Source of the DNA: Thermoflavifilum aggregans
GTDB taxonomy: Bacteria; Bacteroidota; Bacteroidia; Chitinophagales; Chitinophagaceae
NCBI RefSeq assembly: GCF_002797735.1
Contig: NZ_PGFG01000001.1
Span: 1,550,001-1,614,000 of the forward strand
DNA length: 64,000 bases
Direction: 5' to 3'
Shown here: positions 24,077-33,771 of the stretch, piece by piece
How the letters are laid out: every line of letters begins with the position of its first letter
Position numbering within the stretch: position 1 is the first letter of the stretch
Program-made: the position numbers and the translations under genes
Notes under the pieces: generated by a model
What the model was told of the DNA's origin: nothing
What the model saw: the letters and a program-made list of their open reading frames with translations, nothing else
The model's database searches: none

Positions 24077-24085
24077 TCACCGGAA
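24077..24085. promoter_or_regulatory. Half-site TCACCGGAA at the GH2 promoter
   Basis: This nine-base copy of the regulator's palindrome arm lies directly after a -7-like TATCTTTC (24069-24076) and 18 bases before the GH2 start codon. A repressor bound here would block initiation. The match to the full palindrome 170 bases away is exact over nine bases. Confidence 0.4.
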
Positions 24086-24103
24086 GCCAAAACAACCGCT
24101 ATC

Positions 24104-26767
24104 ATGAAACGGATTTATATCTCAGTTTGTCTGGGCATCTTATGCAGTGTATCAGCGATTCGTTTTGTTTTTGCCCAGACTCCCTTCAGAAAAGCGTTAC
24201 AGGCATCCTGGTATATTCAGTCATCGGCGATTATAGGTCATGACGGTGAAAAAATATCAAGTGCAGGATATGATTTTCATCCAGCGCAATGGTATGCTAC
24301 CACCATACCGCATACTGTGCTGGCCACCCTGGTGAGAGACGGAGTGTATCGCGATATTTTTAAAGGCCGCAACCTGTCCGCGATTTCCGATTCTTTGTTT
24401 CAGGTGCCCTGGTGGTATCGCACGCAGTTTGATCTGTCAGTCCTGAAGCCCGGTCAGCAGGTAGAATTGTGTTTTGACGGGATCAACTACCGGGCAGATG
24501 TATGGTTGAACGGCCATCAGATTGCATCAGCCGATACCCTGAAAGGAAGTTTCCGGACGTATCATTTCAATATCACGCCTTACGTACGAAAAGGAACAAA
24601 TGTGCTCGCTGTTCGGGTATTTCCGCCGGGACCGGGCGATCTGGCCGTGGGGTTTGTGGACTGGAATCCGGAACCGCCTGATCATGATATGGGCATCTGG
24701 AGGCAGGTGTGGCTGAAAATTACCGGCCCGCTCAGCATTTCCGAGCCTTTTGTATCCACCCGGCTCGACACGGCCACACTCAATCAGGCCTGGGTATATG
24801 TGAGCATGAAGCTAAGCAATCATACCGATAAATTGCAAAAGGGAGTTGTGCATGTGCAGATCCGTCCGGCCAACTTTTCCGATGCTTCATTCATCCGGCT
24901 TTCTAGAGAAATTGAACTGCAGCCGCATGAGCAAAAGGAAATCACATTCACTCCTGATGCGTATCCTGCTTTGCATATCCTGCATCCGCATCTGTGGTGG
25001 ACGCACGACTGGGGCAGGCCGCAGCTGTACAGCCTTCATGCTGAAGTGCGCAATGAACCTGCAGCGGCATTATCGGACAGCCTGGGCCTGCGTTTCGGCA
25101 TCCGCAGCATCAGCGCCTATCGTACACCACAAGGTTATTGGGGCTATCGCCTGAATGGCAAACCTATCCTGATCAAAGGTGGGGGATGGACAGACCCCAT
25201 GCTGTTGGATGCTACACCGGAATATGAAGAAGCGCAGATTAACTACGCCGTGCATCTGGGTTTGAATGCGATTCGCATGGAAGGTTTCTGGGGACATGAT
25301 CAGCATATCTACGATTTGTGTGATGAAAAAGGCATCCTGATCATGGCTGGTTTTAGCTGCCAGTGGGAATGGAAAAACCTGATGCATAGTCCGGATGATC
25401 AATACAGCGCCATTATCACACCCGAGCAAAATGATGTTGCTGCTGATTCATGGCACGACCAGATAGTTTGGTTGCGGAATCATCCCAGTATTTTTCTCTG
25501 GTTATACGGCAGCGATAAATGGCCACGTCCTTCGCTGGAACAACGGTATCTGGATGTGTTAGAACAATACGATACTACACGCCCCTACACCTGCTCAGCT
25601 GCCGACCACACCAGTGTGCTTACAGGATTTTCGGGCATGAAAATGCGCGGCCCGTATGATTATGTGCCACCCGATTACTGGTATGTGGATACACTGCATG
25701 GGGGCGCCTTTGGCTTTAACACCGAAACCAGCCCGGGACCAGAGATTCCGGTGCTTTCCAGCCTGCAAAGGATGATTCCTGCAGATTCCCTATGGCCGAT
25801 AGGTTCAGCGTGGTTATATCATTCGGCACGCGGACAATTTTATAATCTCACCTATTACAATCAGGCCATGGCAGGGCGTTTGGGTGAACCGGTGGACCTG
25901 CAGGATTATGTGCGAAAAGCACAATTTCTGAACTACGAAGGTGAGCGTGCCATGTTTGAAGCTTTTGAAGCCAATCGTTTCCGAGCTACCGGCATTATTC
26001 AATGGATGTACAATGCTTCCTGGCCCAAACTGTGGTGGCAGCTGTTTGATTACTATCTGATGCCTACTGGTGCATTTTACGGTGTGAGAAAAGCATGCGA
26101 GCCCATTCATATTGCCTATAACTATGGCAGAAAAGATGTGGATCTCATCAATAATACCCTTCATGCTGTATCACAGCTTCACGCAGAAGCGAAGATCGTG
26201 GATATAAACGGAAAAATTTTGTTTCAGCAATCAACCGATGTTCCTAGGCTGGATGATCAGCAAACCCTGCAACTAAATCTGTTGCAGCAGATCAATGATT
26301 TCCCTGTAACTTATTTTCTGATACTCACACTTCGCAACAATCAGCATCAGGAAATCAGCCACAATGTGTATGTGCTTTCATCAAAGCCAGATTTGCTGGA
26401 TGAAAAAAAATCAACCTGGTATGTAACACCCCAAAGTCAATATGCTGATTTCACTGCCCTGCAGAATTTACCAACGGTGCAGCTTCAGGTGGATAAGTAT
26501 GTGGTTACAAGAGGCGATACCACATGGACAACGGTTACCTTTATCAATTCAACTCCGCACGTAGCTTTTATGGTGTACGCAGAATTATATCGTCATGATC
26601 AGGCACATGCATCGCAAACTCCTGTAGTGCCTGTGTTCTGGGATGATAATTATATCACATTGCTGCCTGGTGAAAAACGCACCATCAAAGGCTGGGTCTT
26701 TACAAAAGATTTGCAGGGATCAAAACCTGATATTCAGATTACCGGATGGAATGTAGCTGCAAAATGA
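24104..26767 (+). CDS. Glycoside hydrolase family 2, exo-beta-glucosaminidase-like
   Basis: The 887-residue secreted enzyme has a signal peptide (MKRIYISVCLGILCSVSA... FVFAQ). A sugar-binding domain (WYRTQFDLSVLKPGQQVELCF), an immunoglobulin-like domain and a TIM barrel follow. The segments LWLYGSDKWPRP (D471) and GAFGFNTETSPGPEIP (E541) match the acid/base Asp and nucleophile Glu of CsxA-type exo-beta-D-glucosaminidases, a GH2 branch that uses Asp at the acid/base position. It would release glucosamine or a related sugar from chain ends in the periplasm. A mannosidase-type GH2 is the main alternative. It is divergent from the GntR-type regulator and 5 bases ahead of an MFS sugar transporter. 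Confidence 0.85.
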   Translation: MKRIYISVCLGILCSVSAIRFVFAQTPFRKALQASWYIQSSAIIGHDGEKISSAGYDFHPAQWYATTIPHTVLATLVRDGVYRDIFKGRNLSAISDSLFQVPWWYRTQFDLSVLKPGQQVELCFDGINYRADVWLNGHQIASADTLKGSFRTYHFNITPYVRKGTNVLAVRVFPPGPGDLAVGFVDWNPEPPDHDMGIWRQVWLKITGPLSISEPFVSTRLDTATLNQAWVYVSMKLSNHTDKLQKGVVHVQIRPANFSDASFIRLSREIELQPHEQKEITFTPDAYPALHILHPHLWWTHDWGRPQLYSLHAEVRNEPAAALSDSLGLRFGIRSISAYRTPQGYWGYRLNGKPILIKGGGWTDPMLLDATPEYEEAQINYAVHLGLNAIRMEGFWGHDQHIYDLCDEKGILIMAGFSCQWEWKNLMHSPDDQYSAIITPEQNDVAADSWHDQIVWLRNHPSIFLWLYGSDKWPRPSLEQRYLDVLEQYDTTRPYTCSAADHTSVLTGFSGMKMRGPYDYVPPDYWYVDTLHGGAFGFNTETSPGPEIPVLSSLQRMIPADSLWPIGSAWLYHSARGQFYNLTYYNQAMAGRLGEPVDLQDYVRKAQFLNYEGERAMFEAFEANRFRATGIIQWMYNASWPKLWWQLFDYYLMPTGAFYGVRKACEPIHIAYNYGRKDVDLINNTLHAVSQLHAEAKIVDINGKILFQQSTDVPRLDDQQTLQLNLLQQINDFPVTYFLILTLRNNQHQEISHNVYVLSSKPDLLDEKKSTWYVTPQSQYADFTALQNLPTVQLQVDKYVVTRGDTTWTTVTFINSTPHVAFMVYAELYRHDQAHASQTPVVPVFWDDNYITLLPGEKRTIKGWVFTKDLQGSKPDIQITGWNVAAK

Positions 26768-26772
26768 AATGA

Positions 26773-28107
26773 ATGCATCAAAAATATTCATCAGCAGAAA
26801 TATGTGATGAGGAGGAAGAAAACCTATCAGATTTTTCATTGAACAGAAAACATTTATCCATGCAACGCAGTCCGCTTCTGGTTTTTATCATTATGCTTAC
26901 TTTCTTTGTGATTTCCTTTCTGACCAACATTATTGGTCCGTTGATTCCGGATATCATTCACAGTTTTCAGCTCAGCCTCACGCTGGTAGCCATTTTGCCG
27001 TTTGCATTTTTCATTGCTTATGGAATCATGTCCATTCCATCGGGCATGCTCATTGAAACGTATGGAGAAAAGAAAGTTATGCTTGCAGCATTTGTAGTGG
27101 CTTTTGTCGGTTCATGGTTGCTGGCGTTATGGCCCGGATATGCTACAGCCATTGTTTCTGTGTTTTTGATTGGATGTGGGATGGCTATGCTGCAGGTGGT
27201 AATCAATCCTTTGCTGCGAACGGCAGGCGGTGCTGAACATTATGCATTTTTTTCCGTACTGGCGCAATTGGTTTTTGGATCAGCATCTTTTGTAAGTCCG
27301 TTGGTTTATGAATGGATTGTAACACATTTTCAAGATGCACATCCGGATCTGATGATCCGCATATTGCACAAGCTTGTACGAGCTGATCTGTCGTGGATTT
27401 CCCTGTATGGATTGTTTGGATTGATTTGTTTGCTGATGTGGATTATCATCTTTGCAGTCCGTTTTCCGCGTGTGGAACGTACGGCAGAAGAAGCTGCCGA
27501 GCCTTTGCATATTTATGGCATGCTTTTCAGAAAAAAAATTGTGTTGTTGTTTTTCTTAGGAATATTTTGTTATGTGGGTACCGAACAAGGATTGTCGAGC
27601 TGGATGTCTCAGTTTCTGATGGTATATCATCATGTGGATCCGCATGTTACGGGAGCAGCAGCTGTATCACGTTTCTGGGGTTTAATGACAATTGGTGGGT
27701 TGGTGGGTTTGCCATTAATGAAAATATGGGATAGCCGAAAGGTATTGATTGTATTTACTTTTCTGGCATTGGTATGTCTTTCCTTTTCCTTATATGGTTC
27801 TGATCGTTTATCTCTTGTATGTTTTCCGTTGATGGGATTTTTTGCTTCCATCATGTATCCCGTTATTATCTCATTGGCATTGAATTCTGTTTCTGAGCAT
27901 CACGGTTCATTTGCAGGTATTTTGATGACAGCTATCATTGGCGGAGCGGTGGTTCCGTTATTGATAGGAACGGTTGGCGATCATATCGGATTGCGTGCCG
28001 GTATGTGGCTGCTGTACGTAACATTGCTGTATATTTTCAGCATAGGATTCTGGTCAAAACCGCTGATTGCCAACAAAACCATTCAATGGAAGAAAAAGGA
28101 TGCCTGA
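26773..28107 (+). CDS. FucP-like MFS sugar transporter
   Basis: This 444-residue protein has 12 predicted membrane segments. LTFFVISFLTNIIGPLIPDI, AYGIMSIPSGMLIETYGEKKVML and GCGMAMLQVVINPLLR resemble the FucP/GlcNAc-permease group of sugar:H+ symporters. Its start is 5 bases after the GH2 stop codon, so it probably imports the sugar released by that enzyme. ATG 26860, 29 codons in, is a possible alternative start because the first residues (DEEEENLSDF) are unusually acidic. It ends tail to tail with ispE, three bases apart. Confidence 0.88.
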   Translation: MHQKYSSAEICDEEEENLSDFSLNRKHLSMQRSPLLVFIIMLTFFVISFLTNIIGPLIPDIIHSFQLSLTLVAILPFAFFIAYGIMSIPSGMLIETYGEKKVMLAAFVVAFVGSWLLALWPGYATAIVSVFLIGCGMAMLQVVINPLLRTAGGAEHYAFFSVLAQLVFGSASFVSPLVYEWIVTHFQDAHPDLMIRILHKLVRADLSWISLYGLFGLICLLMWIIIFAVRFPRVERTAEEAAEPLHIYGMLFRKKIVLLFFLGIFCYVGTEQGLSSWMSQFLMVYHHVDPHVTGAAAVSRFWGLMTIGGLVGLPLMKIWDSRKVLIVFTFLALVCLSFSLYGSDRLSLVCFPLMGFFASIMYPVIISLALNSVSEHHGSFAGILMTAIIGGAVVPLLIGTVGDHIGLRAGMWLLYVTLLYIFSIGFWSKPLIANKTIQWKKKDA

Positions 28108-28110
28108 CTA

Positions 28111-28938
28111 TCAGAGCGTACAGGTTTTTGTGATAGCATCGGGAAATGACAAGGATGAAGGAATCATTTCTTGTGCAAACAAGCCAAACACCGCTGAACC
28201 ACTTCCACTCATCGAAGCATAACAGGCTCCTGCTGCATATAGTTGTTGTTTGATTTCCCGCAACACAGGAAAATGTGCAAACACGGGATCTTCAAAATCG
28301 TTGACCAGATGATTTTTCCATGTTTCTACAGGAAGCCGGATCCATTCCTTGAGCGATGTGCGTGAAGCCCGTGGCTGCACATGCTGATAGGCCCAGGCCG
28401 TGGAAACATGTACGCCCGGACAAACAACAACTAAGGTGTAACCTTTCAGGCTTACATCGATAGGTTCCAGCAGATCACCTCTTCCGGTTGCGTAACAAGG
28501 CTGATGTTGCAGAAAAAAAGCACAATCGCTTCCTAATTGACGGGCGTAGGAGAGGAGTTTTTCATTGGAAAGCTGCAAGGCAAATTTTTTGTTTAGCAGC
28601 TGCAGCATTGTAGCAGCATTTGCAGATCCGCCACCAAGGCCTGTTCCGGCAGGTATAGTTTTATGCAGATAGATATCAACAGCCGGCAGATGAGGAAAAT
28701 CCTGTTTTACCAGCTGATATGCTTTCATGCACAGATTATCATCGGGATGACCTGGCACAACGATGCCCGATACATGAAGCGATGAACTGGAGGAGGAATC
28801 ACCAGCCGATGAGATAATCTCTATGGCATCAAACCAGGGAATGGGATAAAAGATGGTTTCAATATCATGATAACCGTCATCGCGTTTGGAAAGAATATGC
28901 AAACCAAGATTGATTTTTGCAGGCGAAAAAGCAATCAT
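28111..28938 (-). CDS. ispE: 4-diphosphocytidyl-2-C-methyl-D-erythritol kinase
   Basis: The 275-residue GHMP kinase has the N-terminal FSPAKINLGLHILSKRDDGYHDIETIF, the glycine-rich ATP loop PAGTGLGGGSANAA near residue 95, and the C-terminal SGSGSAVFGLF. It phosphorylates CDP-methylerythritol in the non-mevalonate isoprenoid pathway. A serine run (residues about 46-53) is inserted after EIISSAGD and looks like a surface-loop expansion. The start codon overlaps the stop of the upstream bifunctional nuclease gene by four bases (ATGA), so the two are co-translated. Confidence 0.95.
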   Translation of the reverse strand: MIAFSPAKINLGLHILSKRDDGYHDIETIFYPIPWFDAIEIISSAGDSSSSSSLHVSGIVVPGHPDDNLCMKAYQLVKQDFPHLPAVDIYLHKTIPAGTGLGGGSANAATMLQLLNKKFALQLSNEKLLSYARQLGSDCAFFLQHQPCYATGRGDLLEPIDVSLKGYTLVVVCPGVHVSTAWAYQHVQPRASRTSLKEWIRLPVETWKNHLVNDFEDPVFAHFPVLREIKQQLYAAGACYASMSGSGSAVFGLFAQEMIPSSLSFPDAITKTCTL

Positions 28939-29549
28939 GATTTCTTTTTGCGGCGGTTGATTTCATCCCGGATGGCAATAGCCTGCGTATAATCTTCACG
29001 CTCCAGCACTTCCTCGAGCAGCTTTTGCAACTGATCTATCGACAGATTTCTCAGTTCTTCCTCTGTAAGTGATTTCTCTTTTTTCTGTTCCAATTTTTCT
29101 TCTACCAAAAAAGACTTTTTGAGTTTTCTTTCTTGAGGATCTTCCAGCAGAATACCGGCAGCGTCGAGCACTTTTTCATAGGTGTAAATCGGACATCCAA
29201 AACGCACGGCCAATGCAATAGCATCGGAGGTGCGGGAATCTATTTCAATTGTTTCATCGCCATGCTGGCAAATCAGCTTAGCATAAAAAACCCCTTCAAT
29301 TAAATCGCTGATGATAACTTCCTGAAGTTCCACCCCGAAAGCATGAAACATGTTTTTGATTAGGTCGTGCGTCAGGGGGCGGCTGGGACGCATTCCCTCT
29401 AGTACCGCTGCAATTGACTGAGCTTCATGCTGACCGATTAAAATAGGTAGTCGTCTTAGTCCGTTAACCTCTCCCAATACAATAGCATGGGTAGGTTGCT
29501 GGACGATATTTTGTGAGATTGCGAGGATTTCGAGTTCTATTTTTTCCAT
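28935..29549 (-). CDS. Bifunctional nuclease family protein (DUF151) with C-terminal UVR motif
   Basis: The 204-residue protein starts MEKIELEILAISQN and has the DUF151 core: VLGEVNGLRRLPILIGQHEAQSIA, RPLTHDLIKNMFHAFGVEL and IDSRTSDAIALAVRFGCPIYT. A UVR-type helical hairpin near the end (QLQKLLEEVLEREDYTQAIAIRDEINRRKKK) resembles the UvrB-UvrC contact motif. DUF151 proteins have been reported to have DNase and RNase activity. ATG 29549 is chosen because the upstream in-frame extension shows no conserved pattern. The gene overlaps ispE. Confidence 0.9.
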   Translation of the reverse strand: MEKIELEILAISQNIVQQPTHAIVLGEVNGLRRLPILIGQHEAQSIAAVLEGMRPSRPLTHDLIKNMFHAFGVELQEVIISDLIEGVFYAKLICQHGDETIEIDSRTSDAIALAVRFGCPIYTYEKVLDAAGILLEDPQERKLKKSFLVEEKLEQKKEKSLTEEELRNLSIDQLQKLLEEVLEREDYTQAIAIRDEINRRKKKS

Positions 29550-29714
29550 ATACAACCAATAACTTACTCCACCACGAATGAATGCCTGCCGGCTGGCAGA
29601 GGAATATGCAATACACAGCTGTCTGTTATGCAAAAATAACAAACAGAGCACAAATTTTCATGCCTGGAGCGGTTACCTGGCTTCAGACCTGTACGTACAG
29701 AAGCGTGCAGGGGT

Positions 29715-30689
29715 TCAGGAGATACCTTTGTATTTTTTGACCGCTTCAATCAGCCGGGGTACTACTTCAAAAGCATCGCCCACGATCCCATAGTCGGCAG
29801 CCTGGAAGAAAGGAGCTTCTGGATCTTTGTTGATCACCACGATATATTTGCTGCCGTTCACACCGGCTAGGTGCTGGATAGCGCCTGAGATGCCGATAGC
29901 GATGTAGAGATTGGGACGCACGGTAAGTCCGGTCTGGCCCACATGTTCATGATGCGGTCGCCAGCCGGCATCGGCCACGGGTCGGGAACAGGCTGTAGCT
30001 GCACCCAATACTTCTGCCAGTTGTTCGATCATACCCCAGTTTTCCGGGCCTTTCAATCCCCGTCCTCCGCTTACGATGATGCTGGCCTCAGTCAGCGGTA
30101 CACGCCCCTGGGTGGTTTGCACTTCTTTCACCTGGATGCGTTTTTGCTGTGCATTTACCTGTGTAGGCTGCCAGCGTTCTACCTGTGCCTGGGAATCGCC
30201 CAGCTGGGGAGTGAAAGTATTGGGCAAAAGGGTAAGTACCTGACGTTCCGTTTGCAATTTTATCCAAGCTGTGGCCTTGCCTGAAAATACCTGCTTCTGA
30301 TAACAGCCCTTGTCATCAGCCAGGGATACGATGCCGGTGAGCAGACCAGCCTGCCATTGCGCAGCCAGGTAAGGTGCCAGCGCGCGGCCATTGAAATCGT
30401 GCGGCATCAGGCACAGATCAGCCTTGTATTGGGTGAGTATTTCTTTAAAGACAAGCGCATACAGCCGGGCATCAAAATCATTCAGCCATGCCGCATCCAC
30501 ATGCAAAACCCGCCGGGCACCATATTTTCCCAGATCCGCAAGCGCCTGTGGCTGGTTCATTTCACCCATCACTACCGCTACCACTTCCTGTTGCCGGGCG
30601 GAAGCCAGTTGGGAAGCATAAAACAAAGTTTCGAGAGAGGCTTTTTTAAATGTACCATGATGTTGATCAGCAAATACAAAAATGGCCAT
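29715..30689 (-). CDS. etfA: Electron transfer flavoprotein, alpha subunit
   Basis: The 324-residue protein has the EtfA N-terminal domain and the C-terminal FAD-binding region: [67 protein letters not shown] and [19 protein letters not shown], each read in part. With EtfB it forms the soluble FAD carrier that moves electrons from acyl-CoA dehydrogenases to a membrane quinone reductase. It follows etfB by 43 bases. A possible membrane acceptor is encoded at 36442-38571. Confidence 0.96.
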   Translation of the reverse strand: MAIFVFADQHHGTFKKASLETLFYASQLASARQQEVVAVVMGEMNQPQALADLGKYGARRVLHVDAAWLNDFDARLYALVFKEILTQYKADLCLMPHDFNGRALAPYLAAQWQAGLLTGIVSLADDKGCYQKQVFSGKATAWIKLQTERQVLTLLPNTFTPQLGDSQAQVERWQPTQVNAQQKRIQVKEVQTTQGRVPLTEASIIVSGGRGLKGPENWGMIEQLAEVLGAATACSRPVADAGWRPHHEHVGQTGLTVRPNLYIAIGISGAIQHLAGVNGSKYIVVINKDPEAPFFQAADYGIVGDAFEVVPRLIEAVKKYKGIS

Positions 30690-30732
30690 GATATTAAGTT
30701 TTAAAAGATTTTGCAGGACTATGAAACAAGGG

Positions 30733-31482
30733 TTAAATTACTTTTGCTTCTTCGTGAAGCAGGCGAACCAATTCTTCTTCATTGCCTGGTTCAATGAGAT
30801 GCACGCCCGATTTTTTCGGGGGCAGGGCAAAATGATCAATGCTGATGACAGGTTGCTGAGCTTCCGGAGGGGCTGCAAGCACCTGGAGGGGTTTGGTCCG
30901 GGCCGCCATGATTCCCCGCATGTTGGGAATCCGTTGTTCGGCCATACCTTTCTGGCAGGATACCACCAGTGGCAGCGAGGCTTCGCAGATTTCCCGGCCA
31001 CCTTCTATTTCCCGTTCCACAGTTGCCGTTTGTCCGTTGTAATCAAAACGGGTGGCCAGCGAAACAAAAGGCCAGTCCAGCAATCCGGCCAGATATCCTC
31101 CCACACCAGAGCCGTTGTAATCGATCGTTTCCTTACCGGTGAAAATCAGATCATATCCTTCCTGCTTCACATGAGCTGCAACAGATAAGGCAACCTGTTC
31201 TATACTGATAGGTTGCAAATCAACCCGGAAAGCAGCATCACCTCCGATAGCCAGTGCCTTGCGCAGGATGGGCTCTGCATCGGCACCACCCACCGTGATC
31301 AGATGCAATACGGTGTCCGGATATTGTTCTTTCAGTTCCACCGCTCGCACCAATGCATACCATTCATCATAAGGATTGATGATGAACTGAACACCTGTTT
31401 CCAGAAAAGATTTTTGATCGGGTGTGAAGGCAATTTTCGCTGTAGTGTCGGCTGTTTTACTGATACAAACTAAAATTTTCAT
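30733..31482 (-). CDS. etfB: Electron transfer flavoprotein, beta subunit
   Basis: The 249-residue protein begins MKILVCISKTADTTAKIAF and carries EtfB features: INPYDEWYALVRAVELKEQ, VTVGG-type nucleotide loop (LITVGGADAEPILRKALAIGGD), DLIFTGKETIDYNGSGVGGYLAGLL and the recognition-loop region EGGREICEASLPLVVSCQKGMAEQRIPN. It binds AMP or FAD and docks to dehydrogenases. It is the first gene of the etfBA operon. Confidence 0.96.
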   Translation of the reverse strand: MKILVCISKTADTTAKIAFTPDQKSFLETGVQFIINPYDEWYALVRAVELKEQYPDTVLHLITVGGADAEPILRKALAIGGDAAFRVDLQPISIEQVALSVAAHVKQEGYDLIFTGKETIDYNGSGVGGYLAGLLDWPFVSLATRFDYNGQTATVEREIEGGREICEASLPLVVSCQKGMAEQRIPNMRGIMAARTKPLQVLAAPPEAQQPVISIDHFALPPKKSGVHLIEPGNEEELVRLLHEEAKVI

Positions 31483-31549
31483 AGGTCTATGTTTAATGCG
31501 TTTGATGCATAATCCTCATGCACAGCTGTGTGTATGTGCCTGCAGGCGT

Positions 31550-31918
31550 TTAAAGATGCCTGGCAGAGATGAATTTTTGCATGACCTGCTGCAATACCAG
31601 GGCCTGATTGTGTTTTTCATCTTTCGCACCAAAAAGCAGGGTTAGCTTGCCATAGGGCTGAGCCTTTTTCAGCAGGTCTTTCAGCTGCGATTCATGCTCT
31701 TTCAGTTCGGCTTCATATTTTTCCTGAAACACTTTCCATTTCTGTGGATCGTGTGCAAACCATTTACGCAGGGCGTCGGACGGTGCAATATCTTTCAGCC
31801 ACTCGTGCACATGTGCTTCTTCTTTCTTCATACCGCGTGGCCAGATCCTGTCGACCAGCACCCGGTAGCCATCTGAAGCATCCGGTTTTTCATACACACG
31901 TTTAATGGCAATTTGCAT
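31550..31918 (-). CDS. DUF488 family protein
   Basis: The 122-residue protein has the DUF488 pattern KRVYEKPDASDGYRVLVDRIWPRGMKKEE, WLKDIAPSDALRKWFAHDP and LTLLFGAKDEKHNQALVL. The family is widespread and small, with no agreed function. It lies 67 bases downstream of etfB on the same strand but upstream in transcription order, so it could share a promoter with etfBA. Confidence 0.88.
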   Translation of the reverse strand: MQIAIKRVYEKPDASDGYRVLVDRIWPRGMKKEEAHVHEWLKDIAPSDALRKWFAHDPQKWKVFQEKYEAELKEHESQLKDLLKKAQPYGKLTLLFGAKDEKHNQALVLQQVMQKFISARHL

Positions 31919-32078
31919 GATAACTGTTGATTATCACAGGCCAACAAACAATATTAGCGAAAAAAACGCATACAAACCTCAAAAAAAAACATATTATTGC
32001 GTAAAACACACAGAGTTCATTATACAATGTTTTCAGCATCATCAGCGTGAAATACTCTGATGCAAATGTGATAAGCCT

Positions 32079-32399
32079 ATGGACAGGGTACAACAGCTTA
32101 AGGAATTGCTTGATAAACATCCGGATGATAGTTTTTTGAAATATGCGCTGGCCCTGGAATACCTGAAACGGGGTGAAGAAGAAAGCGCTGAACAATATTT
32201 CAGAACCATTGTGGAGCAGGATCCTGCCTATCTGGGAGTGTACTATCAATACGGAAAATGGCTGGAAACAAAGGGGCGCCATGCCGAAGCTATCGACATG
32301 TATTCCAAAGGTATTCAGCAGGCCATGATGCAGGGTGATAGCCGCACATTGCAAGAGCTCAGGAATGCTTTTGCTGCAGTGGCCGATATTGATTTGTGA
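32079..32399 (+). CDS. Small tetratricopeptide-repeat protein
   Basis: The 106-residue protein contains about two to three TPR-like helix pairs: DDSFLKYALALEYLKRGEEESAEQYFRTIVEQDP, then YLGVYYQYGKWLETKGRHAEAIDMYSKGIQQA. TPRs mediate protein contacts. There is no signal peptide. It precedes tilS by 19 bases and is probably co-transcribed. No partner can be named from the sequence. Confidence 0.85.
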   Translation: MDRVQQLKELLDKHPDDSFLKYALALEYLKRGEEESAEQYFRTIVEQDPAYLGVYYQYGKWLETKGRHAEAIDMYSKGIQQAMMQGDSRTLQELRNAFAAVADIDL

Positions 32400-32418
32400 T
32401 GGTGAATTTCAGGTTTTG

Positions 32419-33771
32419 ATGTTAACTGCATTTTTAAAATTTGTGGAAACACATCAGCTGGTGCAGGCCGGCAAACCTGTTTTGCTGGCCGTCAGCGGAG
32501 GTGTGGACTCTGTGGTGATGGCGCATTTATTTTATGAAGCGGGTTTTTCATTCGGAATAGCCCATGCCAACTTTCAGCTGCGTGGTGAAGAATCGGAACG
32601 CGATGCCCGTTTCGTGGAAGACCTGGCCCGCAAATATAATGTGCCTTTTTTTATCCAAGCCTTTGAGACAGCAGATTACGCAAAGCAACACGGATGTTCT
32701 ATTCAGGTTGCAGCGCGTGAATTGAGGTACACATGGCTGGAAGAAATTCGTCATCAGCAGGGCTTTATTGCTGTTGCCACAGCACATCATCGCAATGATC
32801 AGGCCGAAACGATGCTTATCAACTTCTGCAGGGGCACGGGTATTGCCGGCCTGCATGGAATCCGGTATAGGCAACAGCATGTGATCCGGCCTATGCTCTT
32901 TGCAACCCGTGAAGAAATTGAATCCTATGCCCGCAGCCACGGAATTGCCTTTGTAACCGATAGCTCCAATCTCGAAGATCATTATCTGCGAAATGCATTG
33001 CGCCATCGCATCCTGCCAGCTCTGCAGGAAATTTTTCCCGGCTTGATCAATACCCTTTCTGAAAATGCCGAACGTTTCGGTGAAGTAGAAATGCTTTACC
33101 AGGAAGCATTGGAACGGCATCGCAGGCGTTTGTTGCACGCCAAAGGCGAGGAATGGTGGATTCCGGCTCAGGCATTGCTTCTTTCCAAACCCCTGAAAAC
33201 ACTGGTATTTGAATTGTTCAAACCATTTGGATTTGGTGAACCGCAGATACCAGATATCATTCAGTTGCTGAAAACCCAGTCGGGCAAACAGATTTTTTCT
33301 GCAACCCATCGGGTCATCCGCGATCGCAAATGGCTGATCATAGCTCCGCTGCAAGCTACACAGATCAGCTTTCAGCTTATTGAAGATCCCGGCATCCGCA
33401 AGGTTGTGGTGCCCGGACTTAAACTTGAGATCAAACAATTGCCCATAGAAAAGGCTGTTTGCTCAGATCAACCTTACATGGCATGCCTGGATGCAGACGA
33501 AGTTCATTTCCCGCTCATATTGCGCAGGTGGAAGCAGGGCGATTATTTTTATCCACTGGGCTTACGCAAGAAGAAAAAACTAAGTCGTTTTTTCGTGGAT
33601 CAAAAACTTTCTTTGCTCGATAAGGAACGCGTATGGGTTGTGGAAGACGCCGATCACAAAATTGTATGGGTCGTGGGCCTGCGCATAGACGATCGCTGCC
33701 GGATTACAGAAAAAACACGCAGGGTGCTTCGCTTAGAAGCCCGGATGGAGCAGCCTTTCGAAAAACATTAA
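32419..33771 (+). CDS. tilS: tRNA(Ile)-lysidine synthetase
   Basis: The 450-residue protein has the PP-loop SGGVDS near residue 26, HANFQLRGEESERDARFVEDLA, ATAHHRNDQAETMLINFCRGTGIAGL and the C-terminal TilS domain (LRRWKQGDYFYPLGLRKKKKLSRFFVDQKLS, read in part). It adds lysine to C34 of tRNA-Ile(CAU) so that it reads AUA. ATG 32419 puts the PP-loop at the expected distance. The 3' end overlaps the convergent rhomboid gene by 39 bases. Confidence 0.95.
   Translation: MLTAFLKFVETHQLVQAGKPVLLAVSGGVDSVVMAHLFYEAGFSFGIAHANFQLRGEESERDARFVEDLARKYNVPFFIQAFETADYAKQHGCSIQVAARELRYTWLEEIRHQQGFIAVATAHHRNDQAETMLINFCRGTGIAGLHGIRYRQQHVIRPMLFATREEIESYARSHGIAFVTDSSNLEDHYLRNALRHRILPALQEIFPGLINTLSENAERFGEVEMLYQEALERHRRRLLHAKGEEWWIPAQALLLSKPLKTLVFELFKPFGFGEPQIPDIIQLLKTQSGKQIFSATHRVIRDRKWLIIAPLQATQISFQLIEDPGIRKVVVPGLKLEIKQLPIEKAVCSDQPYMACLDADEVHFPLILRRWKQGDYFYPLGLRKKKKLSRFFVDQKLSLLDKERVWVVEDADHKIVWVVGLRIDDRCRITEKTRRVLRLEARMEQPFEKH

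Noticed and set aside
23987-24103. N-terminal extension of the GH2 enzyme to 23987
   Set aside because: It would bury the clear signal peptide starting at 24104 inside the protein and would run through the promoter-like region.
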